A stretch of 64,000 bases of DNA from JARBAU01 sp040414675 (GCA_040414675.1 JBEDUN010000040.1:1-64000); one strand, 5' to 3'. Shown: positions 17,783 to 27,446, numbered from the stretch's first letter. Notes: generated by a model not told the origin, from the sequence alone. Made by a program: numbers and translations.

Positions 17783-20152
17783 GTGAGCATTATGGTTTTA
17801 AAAGATGAAGTAAAGAAAATATGCAACCGGTTAGCTCCCCATGGATGGCGGGACCTTCTTTTAGAACATGGATTAGATATTACTGCAGACAATTTAGGAG
17901 ATGAGCTTTTAAAAGAACTTTCAAGTATTAAGCGAAACATAGATGGTTTTACTGATTTTGCTGAAGAAGGAAAGCATGGCATAGAACCTGGTAATCCAGC
18001 TAGAAGTTTGCTTTTCCATGCTCTTGCATCTCCTAATGTAATAAATGGAGTCGATGGCAAAGAACTTGATGTTTTTCCCACATTAGCGGAAATCGAAACT
18101 GTAGAAAATTATGTTTATGGAGTACAGACTCCATCAATAGAAGAATTAAAGACCAGAGCTAAGAATGTTGCTTCTTGGATAAGTGGGCACAATTTACAAC
18201 AAGGTCCACCTATGGCAATTGTTGTATTTGCGTCTGAATATCGTCCAGCTCCAGAAACAGTACATAAAAAACATGCAGATATGTGTTTTTCACGCACCGG
18301 AATTGCCAGAGTTGGAACAGATGAACCATCATATGATGATCGTAGACGAGGTTTTCAGCCACAAGTAAGCAATAAGACTAATGCATTTCGAGTTTTGCCA
18401 GCTGTATACTCAGCATACATTGCAATCCAACTTGAAGGTAAAGGAGATGTATTTGGGCCGATGCGATTTACCCTAAAAGACAAAGAAAGCAAATTCTGGG
18501 TGCCTATTCATAAACTTTTCAATGGAGATGAATGTATACGTAACCTTGATTTACATGTAACTCTGCAGACGTTTCATGTAAACCAAAAAATTAAGCGAAT
18601 ACATTCGCACTTGGAAAAGGTTCCAACATATCCAAAGAAAGATCCAGATATTCTCGAGAAACCACCATACACATTTACAACAGGCATTGCAGAGTTCTCC
18701 TCTAATACAAATTTCAGAACAGGAGTTCTTATTCCAGTTCCTCATAATCCCTTTGTGCAGGAGGCAAAAGATCAGAATGGGAGAGTTACTTTTCTAGTTC
18801 CTCCGAAAAGCGATCCTCACTTCAAAAATGTGATCGATTATCTAAGTTCTAGTCTGCGCTTAGCAGGAGCTAGAGATTCTCCTGAATATGTCCATATTAG
18901 ACATAAGGTCGAAAACGGTACGATTACAAACTTAAATGATTCCAATGATGTAATTGGCAGCATAGAGGAAAGTTATCAAGCGCAGAATTATGTTGATTTT
19001 ACAGGAGATGGTTGGATCGAGGCTTCCTGCCAAGAATTAGAATCTTCTTCCGATCTGCAAAAACCTACTAAAGCTGCTTACTCATTGGTGACTGCTCCTG
19101 ATTTTTACCCTAATGTGGATCAAGGGGAATTAATGGAATGGTATACTAGTGAGCTAAAAGAGCCTTTAAGAAATCCTTTTTGGATTAATACCAAGCCCCC
19201 TGAACCTGATAACAAGCTCATAACTTTGGCTGATGGTAGAGATCCTCCAAATTTACAATTAAAGAAGTCTGACAATACTAGAGTATTTGATTCAAGTGAC
19301 GTTACTGCTACGGCTATAGTCTCATTGCCTTTAAAAGAGCGCAAAGAAACAAAATTAGATGTGCCAAGGACTGTGCGAGATGCTTATCTACCTGATGCCT
19401 CGTCTGGATACTTCGCACCTGGATGGGATATAGGTCGTGATGAATCAGGCGATACCCGACACTTAGCCGCTTACACACTTGGAAGTCCTTTTCCAGAAGA
19501 TTCCAAGCTATGTGCAGCCTTATCAGCGTTCTGGCCAGCAGTTGCGCCTGATGCCGGACGTAGTTTTTGGTGGATGGAGAGAAACGGAGTTTTTCCGACT
19601 ATTACTCCATTAACAGATGATGAAATTGGATCAAATGGTAACCTTGGGTGGGATGGATCTCATGGTCCTAAGTTAATTACTAATAATGATAATAATAATG
19701 AAACAGTAGAATACTTCAATAGTGAATATATTGATTATGTTGAAAACGCTCTTCAAAATAGATTTTCTGCACAGCTTACCGGAAGGGTTGATATTGATGA
19801 GTACAAGGATAGAATTAAGGTAATGGCAAGAGCATACATCGCATGTGGGATTGATATTAGCAAAACAAGTAACAAAGTGCAGGGGATACTTACCGAAAAT
19901 CCGGTTTTATCATTTCGTAAAGTAGAGTCTACGGATACTGAGCTTAAAGAGGTACAAAATCAAGCTGGTTCACAAATAAGCGGTCGGATATTCAGGATTG
20001 AAATTGTTAATGGTCAAGCTATGCCCGCAAATCATGATAGGAAGAAGACGCATCTTAAAGTTATGAATAAGTTTACTTGCTTCATAGGAGAAGAGAATAT
20101 CGTTCTAGTCAAAAAGAACCACGATGTATGGGTACCAAAGCCCACACCATAA
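17783..20152 (+). CDS. Large protein with LodA-like (quinocofactor oxidase) traits
   Basis: 789 residues from GTG 17783 (ATG 17792 is an alternative). The case for a LodA/GoxA-like amino-acid oxidase with a cysteine-tryptophylquinone cofactor is threefold. First, it overlaps a LodB-like flavoprotein gene. Second, an internal 'GIARVG' matches the family's typical G-[IV]-A-R-[VL]-G near its start. Third, the C-terminal half has a Cys (577, KLCAALSAFWPA) followed by nearby tryptophans (584, 596, 597, 623), as needed for a Cys-Trp crosslink; LodA itself has a Cys followed by an FWPA-type segment. The first ~150 residues have no counterpart I know. No signal peptide or membrane helix. The N-x-N-N-N-E run near residue 635 is low complexity. 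The assignment is tentative; an unrelated large family with its own flavoprotein is possible. Confidence 0.5.
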   Translation: MSIMVLKDEVKKICNRLAPHGWRDLLLEHGLDITADNLGDELLKELSSIKRNIDGFTDFAEEGKHGIEPGNPARSLLFHALASPNVINGVDGKELDVFPTLAEIETVENYVYGVQTPSIEELKTRAKNVASWISGHNLQQGPPMAIVVFASEYRPAPETVHKKHADMCFSRTGIARVGTDEPSYDDRRRGFQPQVSNKTNAFRVLPAVYSAYIAIQLEGKGDVFGPMRFTLKDKESKFWVPIHKLFNGDECIRNLDLHVTLQTFHVNQKIKRIHSHLEKVPTYPKKDPDILEKPPYTFTTGIAEFSSNTNFRTGVLIPVPHNPFVQEAKDQNGRVTFLVPPKSDPHFKNVIDYLSSSLRLAGARDSPEYVHIRHKVENGTITNLNDSNDVIGSIEESYQAQNYVDFTGDGWIEASCQELESSSDLQKPTKAAYSLVTAPDFYPNVDQGELMEWYTSELKEPLRNPFWINTKPPEPDNKLITLADGRDPPNLQLKKSDNTRVFDSSDVTATAIVSLPLKERKETKLDVPRTVRDAYLPDASSGYFAPGWDIGRDESGDTRHLAAYTLGSPFPEDSKLCAALSAFWPAVAPDAGRSFWWMERNGVFPTITPLTDDEIGSNGNLGWDGSHGPKLITNNDNNNETVEYFNSEYIDYVENALQNRFSAQLTGRVDIDEYKDRIKVMARAYIACGIDISKTSNKVQGILTENPVLSFRKVESTDTELKEVQNQAGSQISGRIFRIEIVNGQAMPANHDRKKTHLKVMNKFTCFIGEENIVLVKKNHDVWVPKPTP

Positions 20153-21209
20153 TCCCAAAATCATTATTGTGGGTGCTGGTCCAGCTGGATCAGCAGCTGC
20201 TATCTGGGCTGCAAAATCTGGTCTTAGTGTTATATTAATAGAATCGTTAAAGTTTCCTCGTAATAGACCAGGAGAGACTCTGCATCCAGGAGTGGAGTCC
20301 TTGTTTGATAAACTGGGGATAATAGAAGATATTCAGGCGGCAAAATTCATTCGACATAAGGGTATATGGACAGTATGGAATAGTGGAAACGATAATGAAA
20401 AGAATAACAGTAAACGTAAGCTAATCCCTTTCGGCGAGGATGAAAAAAGTCCCTGGCTTGGATATCAGGCTTGGCGTGCAACACTGGATAGTATCCTTTT
20501 GAGACGGGCACAAAAGTGTGGTGTTTGTGTGTTACAGCCGTGCCAAGCATTAGATGTCATATTAGATTACAATAGAAAGGTTATTGGTGTAAAAACAACT
20601 TGTGGAGATTTTTTAGCAGATTTTGTGATAGATGCAGCAGGAGGAATACATTGGCTCGCACGAAGATTGAAACTGGTAATAGAGAAGCATTCTGCTCCAC
20701 TATTTGCTTACTATGGATATGCGAAAGGAGAATGCCCATCTCGTGATGAAGCGCCAGTAATATTCATTACTCCTGAAGGGTGGACATGGACAGCTAAAGT
20801 ACAAAAGCATCTTTACCAGTGGACGCGGTTATATTTCAATAAGAGTGTCGATAATAAAATAATGATTCCTTTGGGTTGGCTTCCAGATGAATTAAAGGGA
20901 CTCGAGCCGATTAAATCCATTCATGGTGCTGACGTTACATGGAGACGAGTAGTTCAACCAGGCGGCCCAGGTTACTTCATAGTGGGCGACGCAGCAGCTG
21001 TATTGGACCCTGCCTCTTCACATGGAGTACTAAAGGGAATTATGTCTGGAATGAAAGCTGCTCATGCAATAATCAGAATTACTAAAGATCATTTTCCAAA
21101 TAAGATTGCATTCAAGAATTATAATAACTGGATAACTGAATGGTTTTTATATGACACTCATAAACTAAAGAAGTTTTATTCACAGCGTCCATATTCGCCA
21201 GATGGTTGA
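20124..21209 (+). CDS. LodB-like FAD-dependent monooxygenase/halogenase-fold protein
   Basis: 361 residues; ATG 20124 lies 29 bases inside the upstream gene, so the two are translated from one message. Residues 12-40 form the FAD Rossmann strand (IIVGAGPAGSAAA...LIE). PGETLHPG follows at about 51-58. The second FAD motif is YFIVGDAAAVLDPASSHG, with Asp289. The D-V-T-W-R segment and SSHGVLKGIMSG helix are typical of LodB proteins, which are needed to make the tryptophan-derived quinone of LodA oxidases; tryptophan halogenases share the fold. The halogenase Lys/Glu active-site motif (W-x-W-x-I-P) is not evident. Likely role: cofactor maturation of the neighbouring 789-residue protein. Confidence 0.72.
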   Translation: MYGYQSPHHNPKIIIVGAGPAGSAAAIWAAKSGLSVILIESLKFPRNRPGETLHPGVESLFDKLGIIEDIQAAKFIRHKGIWTVWNSGNDNEKNNSKRKLIPFGEDEKSPWLGYQAWRATLDSILLRRAQKCGVCVLQPCQALDVILDYNRKVIGVKTTCGDFLADFVIDAAGGIHWLARRLKLVIEKHSAPLFAYYGYAKGECPSRDEAPVIFITPEGWTWTAKVQKHLYQWTRLYFNKSVDNKIMIPLGWLPDELKGLEPIKSIHGADVTWRRVVQPGGPGYFIVGDAAAVLDPASSHGVLKGIMSGMKAAHAIIRITKDHFPNKIAFKNYNNWITEWFLYDTHKLKKFYSQRPYSPDG

Positions 21210-21256
21210 TAATCAGTCTTAACTCTTATTTGTAGTTACAGCGTATAAGGGATAAG

Positions 21257-21606
21257 ATAGTAAATATAATCATCAGTTGGTAAGAGATGGCTTGCATGCA
21301 TCCGGTATAATCCCTGCTCGATATGGATATGAATGTGTACCGATATAGAGAACATATGGTAGATATAGAAAGCAGATGAAACGTGGTTATTCCAGATTGC
21401 TGTACAATCAACGAAACAAAGATGAAACCATAATGTCTGTCATAAAAAGACTGTTTGGAGAGCATCTAATGTCTAGATTGACCAGAACACAGAACAGGGA
21501 ATTATCATTCAGATGCATAACCTACAACATGTATAGACTGCCTAATCTTGTAATATTGATGATGTTTTCTACACAGCCGTTTTGTCTAACCCGTATCTGT
21601 AAATGA
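21257..21606 (+). mobile_element. IS5/IS4-type DDE transposase remnant
   Basis: One frame reads as the C-terminal part of a DDE transposase: LVRDGLHASGIIPARYGYEC, an in-frame TAG, RTYGRYRKQMKRGY, then ETIMSVIKRLFGEHLMSRL and TRTQNRELSFRCITYN. The E of 'DETIMSVIKRLFGEH' is the likely third catalytic acid. The 5' half and terminal repeats are gone and the internal stop confirms it is dead. A 24-codon frame at 21727 (MKLLKGISDEEIVADILS) may be another scrap. Confidence 0.7.
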
Positions 21607-21859
21607 CTCACAAACTTCCTTTGAATTGTCTGCATCCATACATCACATCGATGAATCCATCGTAATTTTATATCAAGGTTCACAAAAAATGTTCCTGAGA
21701 AAATAAAAAATAAAAGTGAGTTAAAAATGAAATTATTAAAAGGAATATCTGATGAAGAGATTGTAGCGGACATTTTGTCAACGTCAGAATTACCTGAATG
21801 AGAAATTCAAGACCAATGAAATTATCTAATTCCAAATGAAAAATGGGAGAACTACTATC

Positions 21860-23335
21860 TTAGTGCTTGAATATTTTTCTTGTATCATCATAGCCGTCTT
21901 GCATTAACTGTTTGATCGTTTCGGTAGAATAGTCAAGCATTTTACTGTTTATATCCAATTCCACATTCTGCTTTCTCTCTATTCGGTGTACATCTATATC
22001 AAACCTTCCATTTATCAGATCTCCATATTGTCTATTAGGTCCAGTACGATGTTTACTTCTCTTTGTTGTTTCTGATAATATGTCCTTTATTTCAGATTTC
22101 TGTATATTGTGTCTTTGTGCAAGATCAATAAATTTTTCAACTAAACTTATATAATCTGACACGATGTTTGCAGTTTTTTCATCATAGTCTGTTTTATCAT
22201 TTAGCAATAAATCCTCTTTTCTGTCCAAGACTGCATCATGATCCCATGGAACGGGTTCTTCTTTAGTTGGCCACACATCCACTATATAGACCTCCAAATC
22301 GGGAACTATTGCATCATCATTTTCCTTTCCTACCACTCTAAACCAATAATCTTTATGCGATTGAATTAGTTCTCGGAGCGGAGTATTGCTTAGTATTCCA
22401 CCATCCCAAAAATAACGTGGAGTTTTATCAAATGTCGCGTTACCATCATTATCTAGTGTTTTTAACATGTCAACATCATCAATATTGGTGTAAGCATAGT
22501 TTATGGGCACTGAACCACTTGCCATTGCATAATCTGAACTTATACCCTTTGGATAGTTTATTGTATATGTGTAGTGTCCTTTCTTCGGATCTTTATTCTC
22601 TGGGAGGACAAATTCACCATATCCTGATTCTCTTCTAGTACTCTGTACATCTTTTGGGTAGCTATCAAATGTCACTACTGCTCCCTCTTCTACATCCACA
22701 CTAACTAGCAGCAGTCTTGGTTGATTTTGGTTAAAACTTGTTGCTATAGGAAACTTTCCATAACTTTCCAAGCTTTCCTTTAATGGTTGATTGCTGTAAA
22801 TATACCATGTATTATTAATCAGACCAAAGTTGTCAAAAAATCTATCGTCCAGAATTGGAAAACCATTTAATGGTTGGCATAGTGTAGAAAATTTTGGCAT
22901 ATACACGCGTGGAACTCCAGAACATAGAAACTGTTTAGCAGTATAATATCTCCTAGCTACTTCTCCTGAAGCTGAATTTGGATATATCTGTTTTTGCATA
23001 TCCCAATATGCAATCCAACTCTTCTTGTCAGGAATGTACGGAAACGAAAATCTTAAATCAGAATCAGTTGATACGTATTTCCAAAAATCATTTAGTTTAT
23101 CTATACTTTTTTGCCAACTTCCATTATGTGCTACATGACTAACCAATATAGATCCATTCATTGCACCGCTAGAGGTTCCAGCAACAATATCAAATAATAA
23201 TCCGCTTTTATTTTCGTTAGCAGGTAAGTACTTATCGAGCGCTTGAACAACCCCGGCGTCATACGCTCCTAATGCACCTCCACCTTGAAGAACTAGCGCT
23301 CTCTGCTTACTAGGTATGTTATCTCTTTTGGACAT
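21860..23335 (-). CDS. Patatin-like phospholipase (first copy)
   Basis: 491 residues with a patatin domain: glycine-rich oxyanion loop LQGGGALGAY at 16-25, nucleophile Ser55 in GTSSG, and catalytic Asp311 in YFWDGGILSN, forming a Ser-Asp dyad. The family hydrolyses acyl lipids. No signal peptide; cytoplasmic or membrane-associated. The C-terminal third (after ~360) is helical and ends RIERKQNVELD...TIKQLMQDGYDDTRK. The same ending is found in the second patatin at 33182-34687, so the two are paralogues. In ether-lipid archaea the substrate is uncertain; storage or exogenous esters are possible. Confidence 0.92.
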   Translation of the reverse strand: MSKRDNIPSKQRALVLQGGGALGAYDAGVVQALDKYLPANENKSGLLFDIVAGTSSGAMNGSILVSHVAHNGSWQKSIDKLNDFWKYVSTDSDLRFSFPYIPDKKSWIAYWDMQKQIYPNSASGEVARRYYTAKQFLCSGVPRVYMPKFSTLCQPLNGFPILDDRFFDNFGLINNTWYIYSNQPLKESLESYGKFPIATSFNQNQPRLLLVSVDVEEGAVVTFDSYPKDVQSTRRESGYGEFVLPENKDPKKGHYTYTINYPKGISSDYAMASGSVPINYAYTNIDDVDMLKTLDNDGNATFDKTPRYFWDGGILSNTPLRELIQSHKDYWFRVVGKENDDAIVPDLEVYIVDVWPTKEEPVPWDHDAVLDRKEDLLLNDKTDYDEKTANIVSDYISLVEKFIDLAQRHNIQKSEIKDILSETTKRSKHRTGPNRQYGDLINGRFDIDVHRIERKQNVELDINSKMLDYSTETIKQLMQDGYDDTRKIFKH

Positions 23336-23512
23336 TGAGAGAGCATATTCAATCCCCTATTCATTAATCTTCTTAAAATAAGACAGATACTAATAATAAG
23401 CAAGAATTACAAGTACACCTTGTCTATCCCGAAGAAGCCTGTGTATTTTGGGTAAAGCTCGGGGCACAAATGTGTGTGATATGAATTGAAGTAATAAGAT
23501 CCTCCAAATGTT

Positions 23513-25243
23513 TTGAATATTCAAAGCAAGCAAAATATATCTTTGAGATTGAATAAATTCTCCTATACAAACTTGCCTATGATGTTAACTACTGTATTTA
23601 AGGATGAAGTATGTAAAATAGTAGACGTTCCATCAGAAATAGCCTCCAAACAAGGTATCGAATTTCTCGATGAAGTAGCAATCCTACTACATGGCAAACT
23701 GATCTCTCATATGGAAGTTATCTCAAATATTGCTTCAAAATCGACCAACGCAGGAGATAGAGTAACAATAACTGAGGAAGATAATACAATACTTACTAAT
23801 ATTAAAACTAAGATTGATAAACTAGTATCATTTTTTGAAAATAATGTTCAAAACCTACAGCTTTCTGAACAATCGGCTTACCTTGTAAGTTTTAATGTCT
23901 TTAATTTCAATATTCCTTCTACGAGTACAGAGCAAAGAATAATTGAATGGATTGTACGTATATTTAATGAACATGTAAATTCTGCAGTTATAAATTATTT
24001 GTACGCAACGGCAATAGCACTTATCAAAAAAAACAAGAAAGGATACGATCGTGATTCCGATTCTGACAACCTTACTTTCGAAGCTATGAAAAGTGATCCT
24101 GTACTTATAACACATATTTTCGAGAAAAGAATTAGTGTGGCCAAAATGATGTTTGATCGTCCAGCTATTCTAAAATCTCTTTATGCAATCCCCTATACCC
24201 ATTCATCGGATATTCCTATGGAAACGTTCCGTGACAAGATGATCTCAGGCGCTATTATTGGAAATGTATTTGGCTTGTTATATTATACGAAGTTTACTGA
24301 TTATGAAATTAGCATTAGTGAAGAGAATAGCTTAGTAAAAGGAATAGATGATGCGTTACTTTTAGATAAAGAAAATGTGGTAGCACTAGTAATGCAAGCT
24401 TATCTAAAGATTAATGATAACTCAATTGTAGCAGAAAAGACGATCAAAGATGCTATGTATAGAGCCCATGAAGAATTCAGATCTAATCCCTATGGTCAAA
24501 ATAGGCTTAACATTTTTGGATATTTTGGACTTGCCCTTATATATCGTAAAAGGATGATTTACGATATTGCTGAAGATAATTTTAGCCGAGCATTGAACTT
24601 AAATCCTCCAAAGTTTTTAGAAGCAATTCTCTTACTCAATAGAGGTCAAAATAGACTTGATGATGAGAATATGTCCGGTGCAGTTCATGATTTACTTAAA
24701 GCAAAGGAACAATCTCATACATCAGCGTATGCACATACTAACTTGGGTAAGTTATATTTTAAACAAGGTCTCAACTCATTAGCGGAAAATGAACTTCTCG
24801 CTGCTATAAAGGAGAACCCTGAACTTGCACCTGCTTATTTCAATCTTGGAGTATTGTATAACGAAGAGGGAAAAAAAGATAGAGCTGAGAAGCTTTTCAA
24901 GACTGCACTTGATCTAGATAGAAATTTTAAAGAGGCTAGAATTGCATTAAAGAAGATTCAGGAAACTCAAACGAGGGGTTTAAAAGATTGGATTGACTGG
25001 TGGTTTGGTTCAAACTCCTCTAGTTATAGAAAGGCGTTAGGATATGCGATTATTATCATTACAGGTTCTTTACTTGTTGTAATGGTAATATATGACACGG
25101 TATTAAACAGATTTGATGTTTCTCAATCATTACTTATAGTTCTTATTGTAACTATCATTATACTTGTATTACCTTCAATTAGCAAACTAAAGTTTGGCCC
25201 GATAGAACTGGATATGAAATCAATCGGGAAACTCGAAAACTAA
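23513..25243 (+). CDS. TPR-repeat protein with two C-terminal membrane helices
   Basis: 576 residues from TTG 23513; the MMLTTVF methionines at 24-25 are alternative starts. From about residue 330, tandem tetratricopeptide repeats are clear (NPYGQNRLNIFGYFGLALIY, AYAHTNLGKLYFKQGLNSLA, ELAPAYFNLGVLYNEEGKKD). Two hydrophobic helices follow: ALGYAIIIITGSLLVVMVIY near 512, and SLLIVLIVTIIILVLPSI near 540. The protein is therefore a membrane-anchored cytoplasmic scaffold. The N-terminal 300 residues are helical and unrecognised. Partners unknown. Confidence 0.82.
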   Translation: MNIQSKQNISLRLNKFSYTNLPMMLTTVFKDEVCKIVDVPSEIASKQGIEFLDEVAILLHGKLISHMEVISNIASKSTNAGDRVTITEEDNTILTNIKTKIDKLVSFFENNVQNLQLSEQSAYLVSFNVFNFNIPSTSTEQRIIEWIVRIFNEHVNSAVINYLYATAIALIKKNKKGYDRDSDSDNLTFEAMKSDPVLITHIFEKRISVAKMMFDRPAILKSLYAIPYTHSSDIPMETFRDKMISGAIIGNVFGLLYYTKFTDYEISISEENSLVKGIDDALLLDKENVVALVMQAYLKINDNSIVAEKTIKDAMYRAHEEFRSNPYGQNRLNIFGYFGLALIYRKRMIYDIAEDNFSRALNLNPPKFLEAILLLNRGQNRLDDENMSGAVHDLLKAKEQSHTSAYAHTNLGKLYFKQGLNSLAENELLAAIKENPELAPAYFNLGVLYNEEGKKDRAEKLFKTALDLDRNFKEARIALKKIQETQTRGLKDWIDWWFGSNSSSYRKALGYAIIIITGSLLVVMVIYDTVLNRFDVSQSLLIVLIVTIIILVLPSISKLKFGPIELDMKSIGKLEN

Positions 25244-26056
25244 CTGTCAGGTTAATCATTAAAGCAGCCAGGTCATATTACATAACCTAATGATTTGTGG
25301 AATGTGATAAAGCTACAGTCTAATCCGTCTAATCCAAAAGTTCTAACAATCAATTCGATATTACATGCCTTGGATGGTAACATTATGATAGTAAGCAGAT
25401 TGTAAAAGTAGCAGTTATTATGATAACTATACGTGGAATTCTGGTTTACCACTATTATCACACCAACTCATAATTAACACAGTTATTCATTATTTTTCCT
25501 ATTTTACGTCGGCAAAATATTTATGCTATTAATTGTCTTTTCTCAAGTTCCTGCAACCTATACTATATTAAGAGAAATCAGTTGGCGTTTATCTTTAGAA
25601 GCCACCTTAGGTAAATCTCCACGAATGATTGAATTACCAGAAAAACTGCTCGAATCTTATGTCCAGCACTCATGTAATCTAGTACTTGCTTTCCCTTTTT
25701 GCCATTACATTTTTATTTTTACTATTGACAACTCGATTTAATTATGATAATGCGGTAGACATTGTAGTGGGTCTGGATAAGGTGCCGCAGCCCCATGGAT
25801 GAACTTTTTAGTACAACTTCCTGACTATTTTATACTATATTTGTTATATTTGTATTAGGTCTAGTACAAATAAAGAACAGTAATATAATACAAAATAGTG
25901 ACGATTTTCAGTTCGTTATAGGGTTGGCTGATGAATAGAAATTGGGAGACCAGGTTCAATCCTCATTATGTCATATTTCCTATTGCGGTACCTCATTGAT
26001 ATTGATTCAAGGGGGCATAACTTCCAAGTCCGTAATTGAGGCAATACAGAATTTAC
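25244..26056. other. Long gap, no supportable gene
   Basis: A 72-codon frame at 25523-25741 has poor composition and no family likeness. A stretch near 25951-25970 (CCAGGTTCAATCCTC) resembles a tRNA T-arm, but its flanks do not pair. I see nothing else. Confidence 0.4.
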
Positions 26057-26279
26057 TTAAATAGAAACTTCAAATGATTCTGGATCTTCTAGAGTGAAGA
26101 GAGCAATCTCAATACTCTCTGACATAATAACCGGTGGGACAACAATAAGTTTAGCCAGTCTCACAATACCAACTTTGTGCCATATTTGTAGAATTAAAAC
26201 CCGTATGACCAGATCTAATCTTCAGTATCTTTACATCACGGTATTTATTATCCATATCTTTAGAAATGATTAACGACAT
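26057..26279 (-). pseudogene. Frameshifted gene of unknown family
   Basis: From ATG 26279 one minus-strand frame reads MSLIISKDMDNKYRDVKILK and then IRSGHTGF. The next frame carries on as HKVGIVRLAKLIVVPPVIM and SESIEIALFTLEDPESFEVS to the TAA at 26057. Both halves are clearly protein-like and together would form a ~75-residue beta-rich product. One indel between about 26160 and 26200 separates them. Confidence 0.45.
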
Positions 26280-26329
26280 CAAATACTCTTCCTCTAGTTC
26301 TCAAGAATAGACGACTTGAATTAGGTGGA

Positions 26330-26536
26330 GTGATAACTTATGAATACACGTATGGGATTGTTATTTTCCTAGATGCTTTGGGAGTAAAGGGTATTTGGAA
26401 GAGTAAAATCCAAATTCTCGAATTTAGTGCCTTTAAAAATTGCGCGTTTATGAAACTTAGCACCATAAAATATGGCGTTTTTCTATATCTGATTGCGACC
26501 TTACTCGGTACCATAATTCTTGATACTTTTGATTGA
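26330..26536 (+). pseudogene. 5' stub of a cyclase-like protein
   Basis: GTG 26330 opens with TYEYTYGIVIFLDALGVKGI, which resembles the start of archaeal nucleotide-cyclase-like domains (first strand with D-[AI]-L-G-V-K). After about 25 residues the frame loses that character and stops at 68 codons, so only the 5' end survives. It is divergent from the pseudogene at 26057-26279. Confidence 0.35.
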
Positions 26537-26714
26537 CGATTATAATTACACCATGGGATCATGGTAAAACAGGAATCATTTTCTGCGCGCAAATATCCGA
26601 TTCGTAGTCAACATTTTGAAATAAGAACCTTCCCGTGAATACCTAGACTAGTATTACAAATTTAACACTAACCTTAAATACAAATCTACATTTTCCATTT
26701 TTCAGACAATATTA

Positions 26715-27365
26715 ATGGATTCCTCCTCCTCTTCTTCCTCACCTCCATTCGTTGAGGAGAAGACAGAAGTTATCTATGGGGACGAAAACATTATTGATTC
26801 CACCTTGAAATTATTTTCAGTTGCCAGATCAACACTGAACAATTGTCTTGATTCAACCGGTCCGTCCATGGATGTAATTCCTGGTCATCCTATCACAAGA
26901 GCACATTATGAGATGAAAGAGAGAGGAGTAAAAATAAGGTACATTACGGAGATTACAAAAGAGAATGTAAATTATTGTAAAGAATTAATGAATTTTAGCG
27001 AGGTTCGTCATTTGGATGAAGTTAAGGGGAATTTTGGAGTGTTGGATGGAATCTATTATAGAGTAAGTGCAAAACTAAAGGCATCCTCTCCACCACCCTT
27101 GCTTATATCAAGTACTGTGCGTGCATTTGTGGAACAACAAGAATACTTCTTTGATATGTTATGGAAGAAGGCAATTCCTGCCAAACAGAGAATTAAAGAA
27201 ATTGAAGAAAATCTGAAAAGAGAGTTTATCGAAACAATCCAACACTCAGAAGAGACCACTTCACTAATTACAAAGGTTTTGTCATCTGCCATTGATGAAA
27301 TATTGTTGATATTTTCCGGGCCTGCATTTATTTATAGCAAAACTCCCAACTGTAAACAAGGTTAA
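26715..27365 (+). CDS. Orphan N-terminal sensor domain
   Basis: 216 residues beginning with a Ser/Pro run. From residue 20 it parallels the start of the large sensor protein at 62522: 'EMKERGVKIRYITEITKENV' versus 'DIRKRGGKIRAFTEITKDNL', 'NYCKELM' versus 'NYCKQLI', 'VRHLDEVKGNFGV' versus 'LRHIDGVRGGVAV', and 'QQEYFFDMLWKKAIPAKQRI' versus 'QAQYIFDTLWKTAIPAEQKI'. It ends at the boundary where the larger protein continues into its second sensor module, so it lacks any output domain. It may be a decoy or partner of the full sensor, or simply a truncated paralogue. The reading frame is clean, which argues that it is expressed. Confidence 0.7.
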   Translation: MDSSSSSSSPPFVEEKTEVIYGDENIIDSTLKLFSVARSTLNNCLDSTGPSMDVIPGHPITRAHYEMKERGVKIRYITEITKENVNYCKELMNFSEVRHLDEVKGNFGVLDGIYYRVSAKLKASSPPPLLISSTVRAFVEQQEYFFDMLWKKAIPAKQRIKEIEENLKREFIETIQHSEETTSLITKVLSSAIDEILLIFSGPAFIYSKTPNCKQG

Positions 27366-27446
27366 AGCATTTCAGTATAGCACAGACAACTCAATAGTGT
27401 ATTTTTGTTTAGTTATTTATTAATTCTTAAAGATGAATTAGTGTTA

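Noticed and set aside
20124..21209. Tryptophan halogenase call
   Set aside because: The GxGxxG and second FAD motif fit, but the W-x-W-x-I-P signature is not seen and the D-V-T-W-R plus SSHGVL pattern with the overlapping partner fits LodB better.
21860..23335. Abortive-infection (CapV-like) defence role for the patatin
   Set aside because: No cyclase, ubiquitin-like or other CBASS genes adjacent; the cyclase-like stub at 26330 is degraded and of another type.
25523..25741. 72-codon ORF
   Set aside because: Hydrophobic and Ser/Leu-rich ends typical of chance frames in AT-rich DNA.
25930..25980. GGTTCAATCC resembling a tRNA T-arm
   Set aside because: Only three base pairs of the T-stem form and no cloverleaf upstream.
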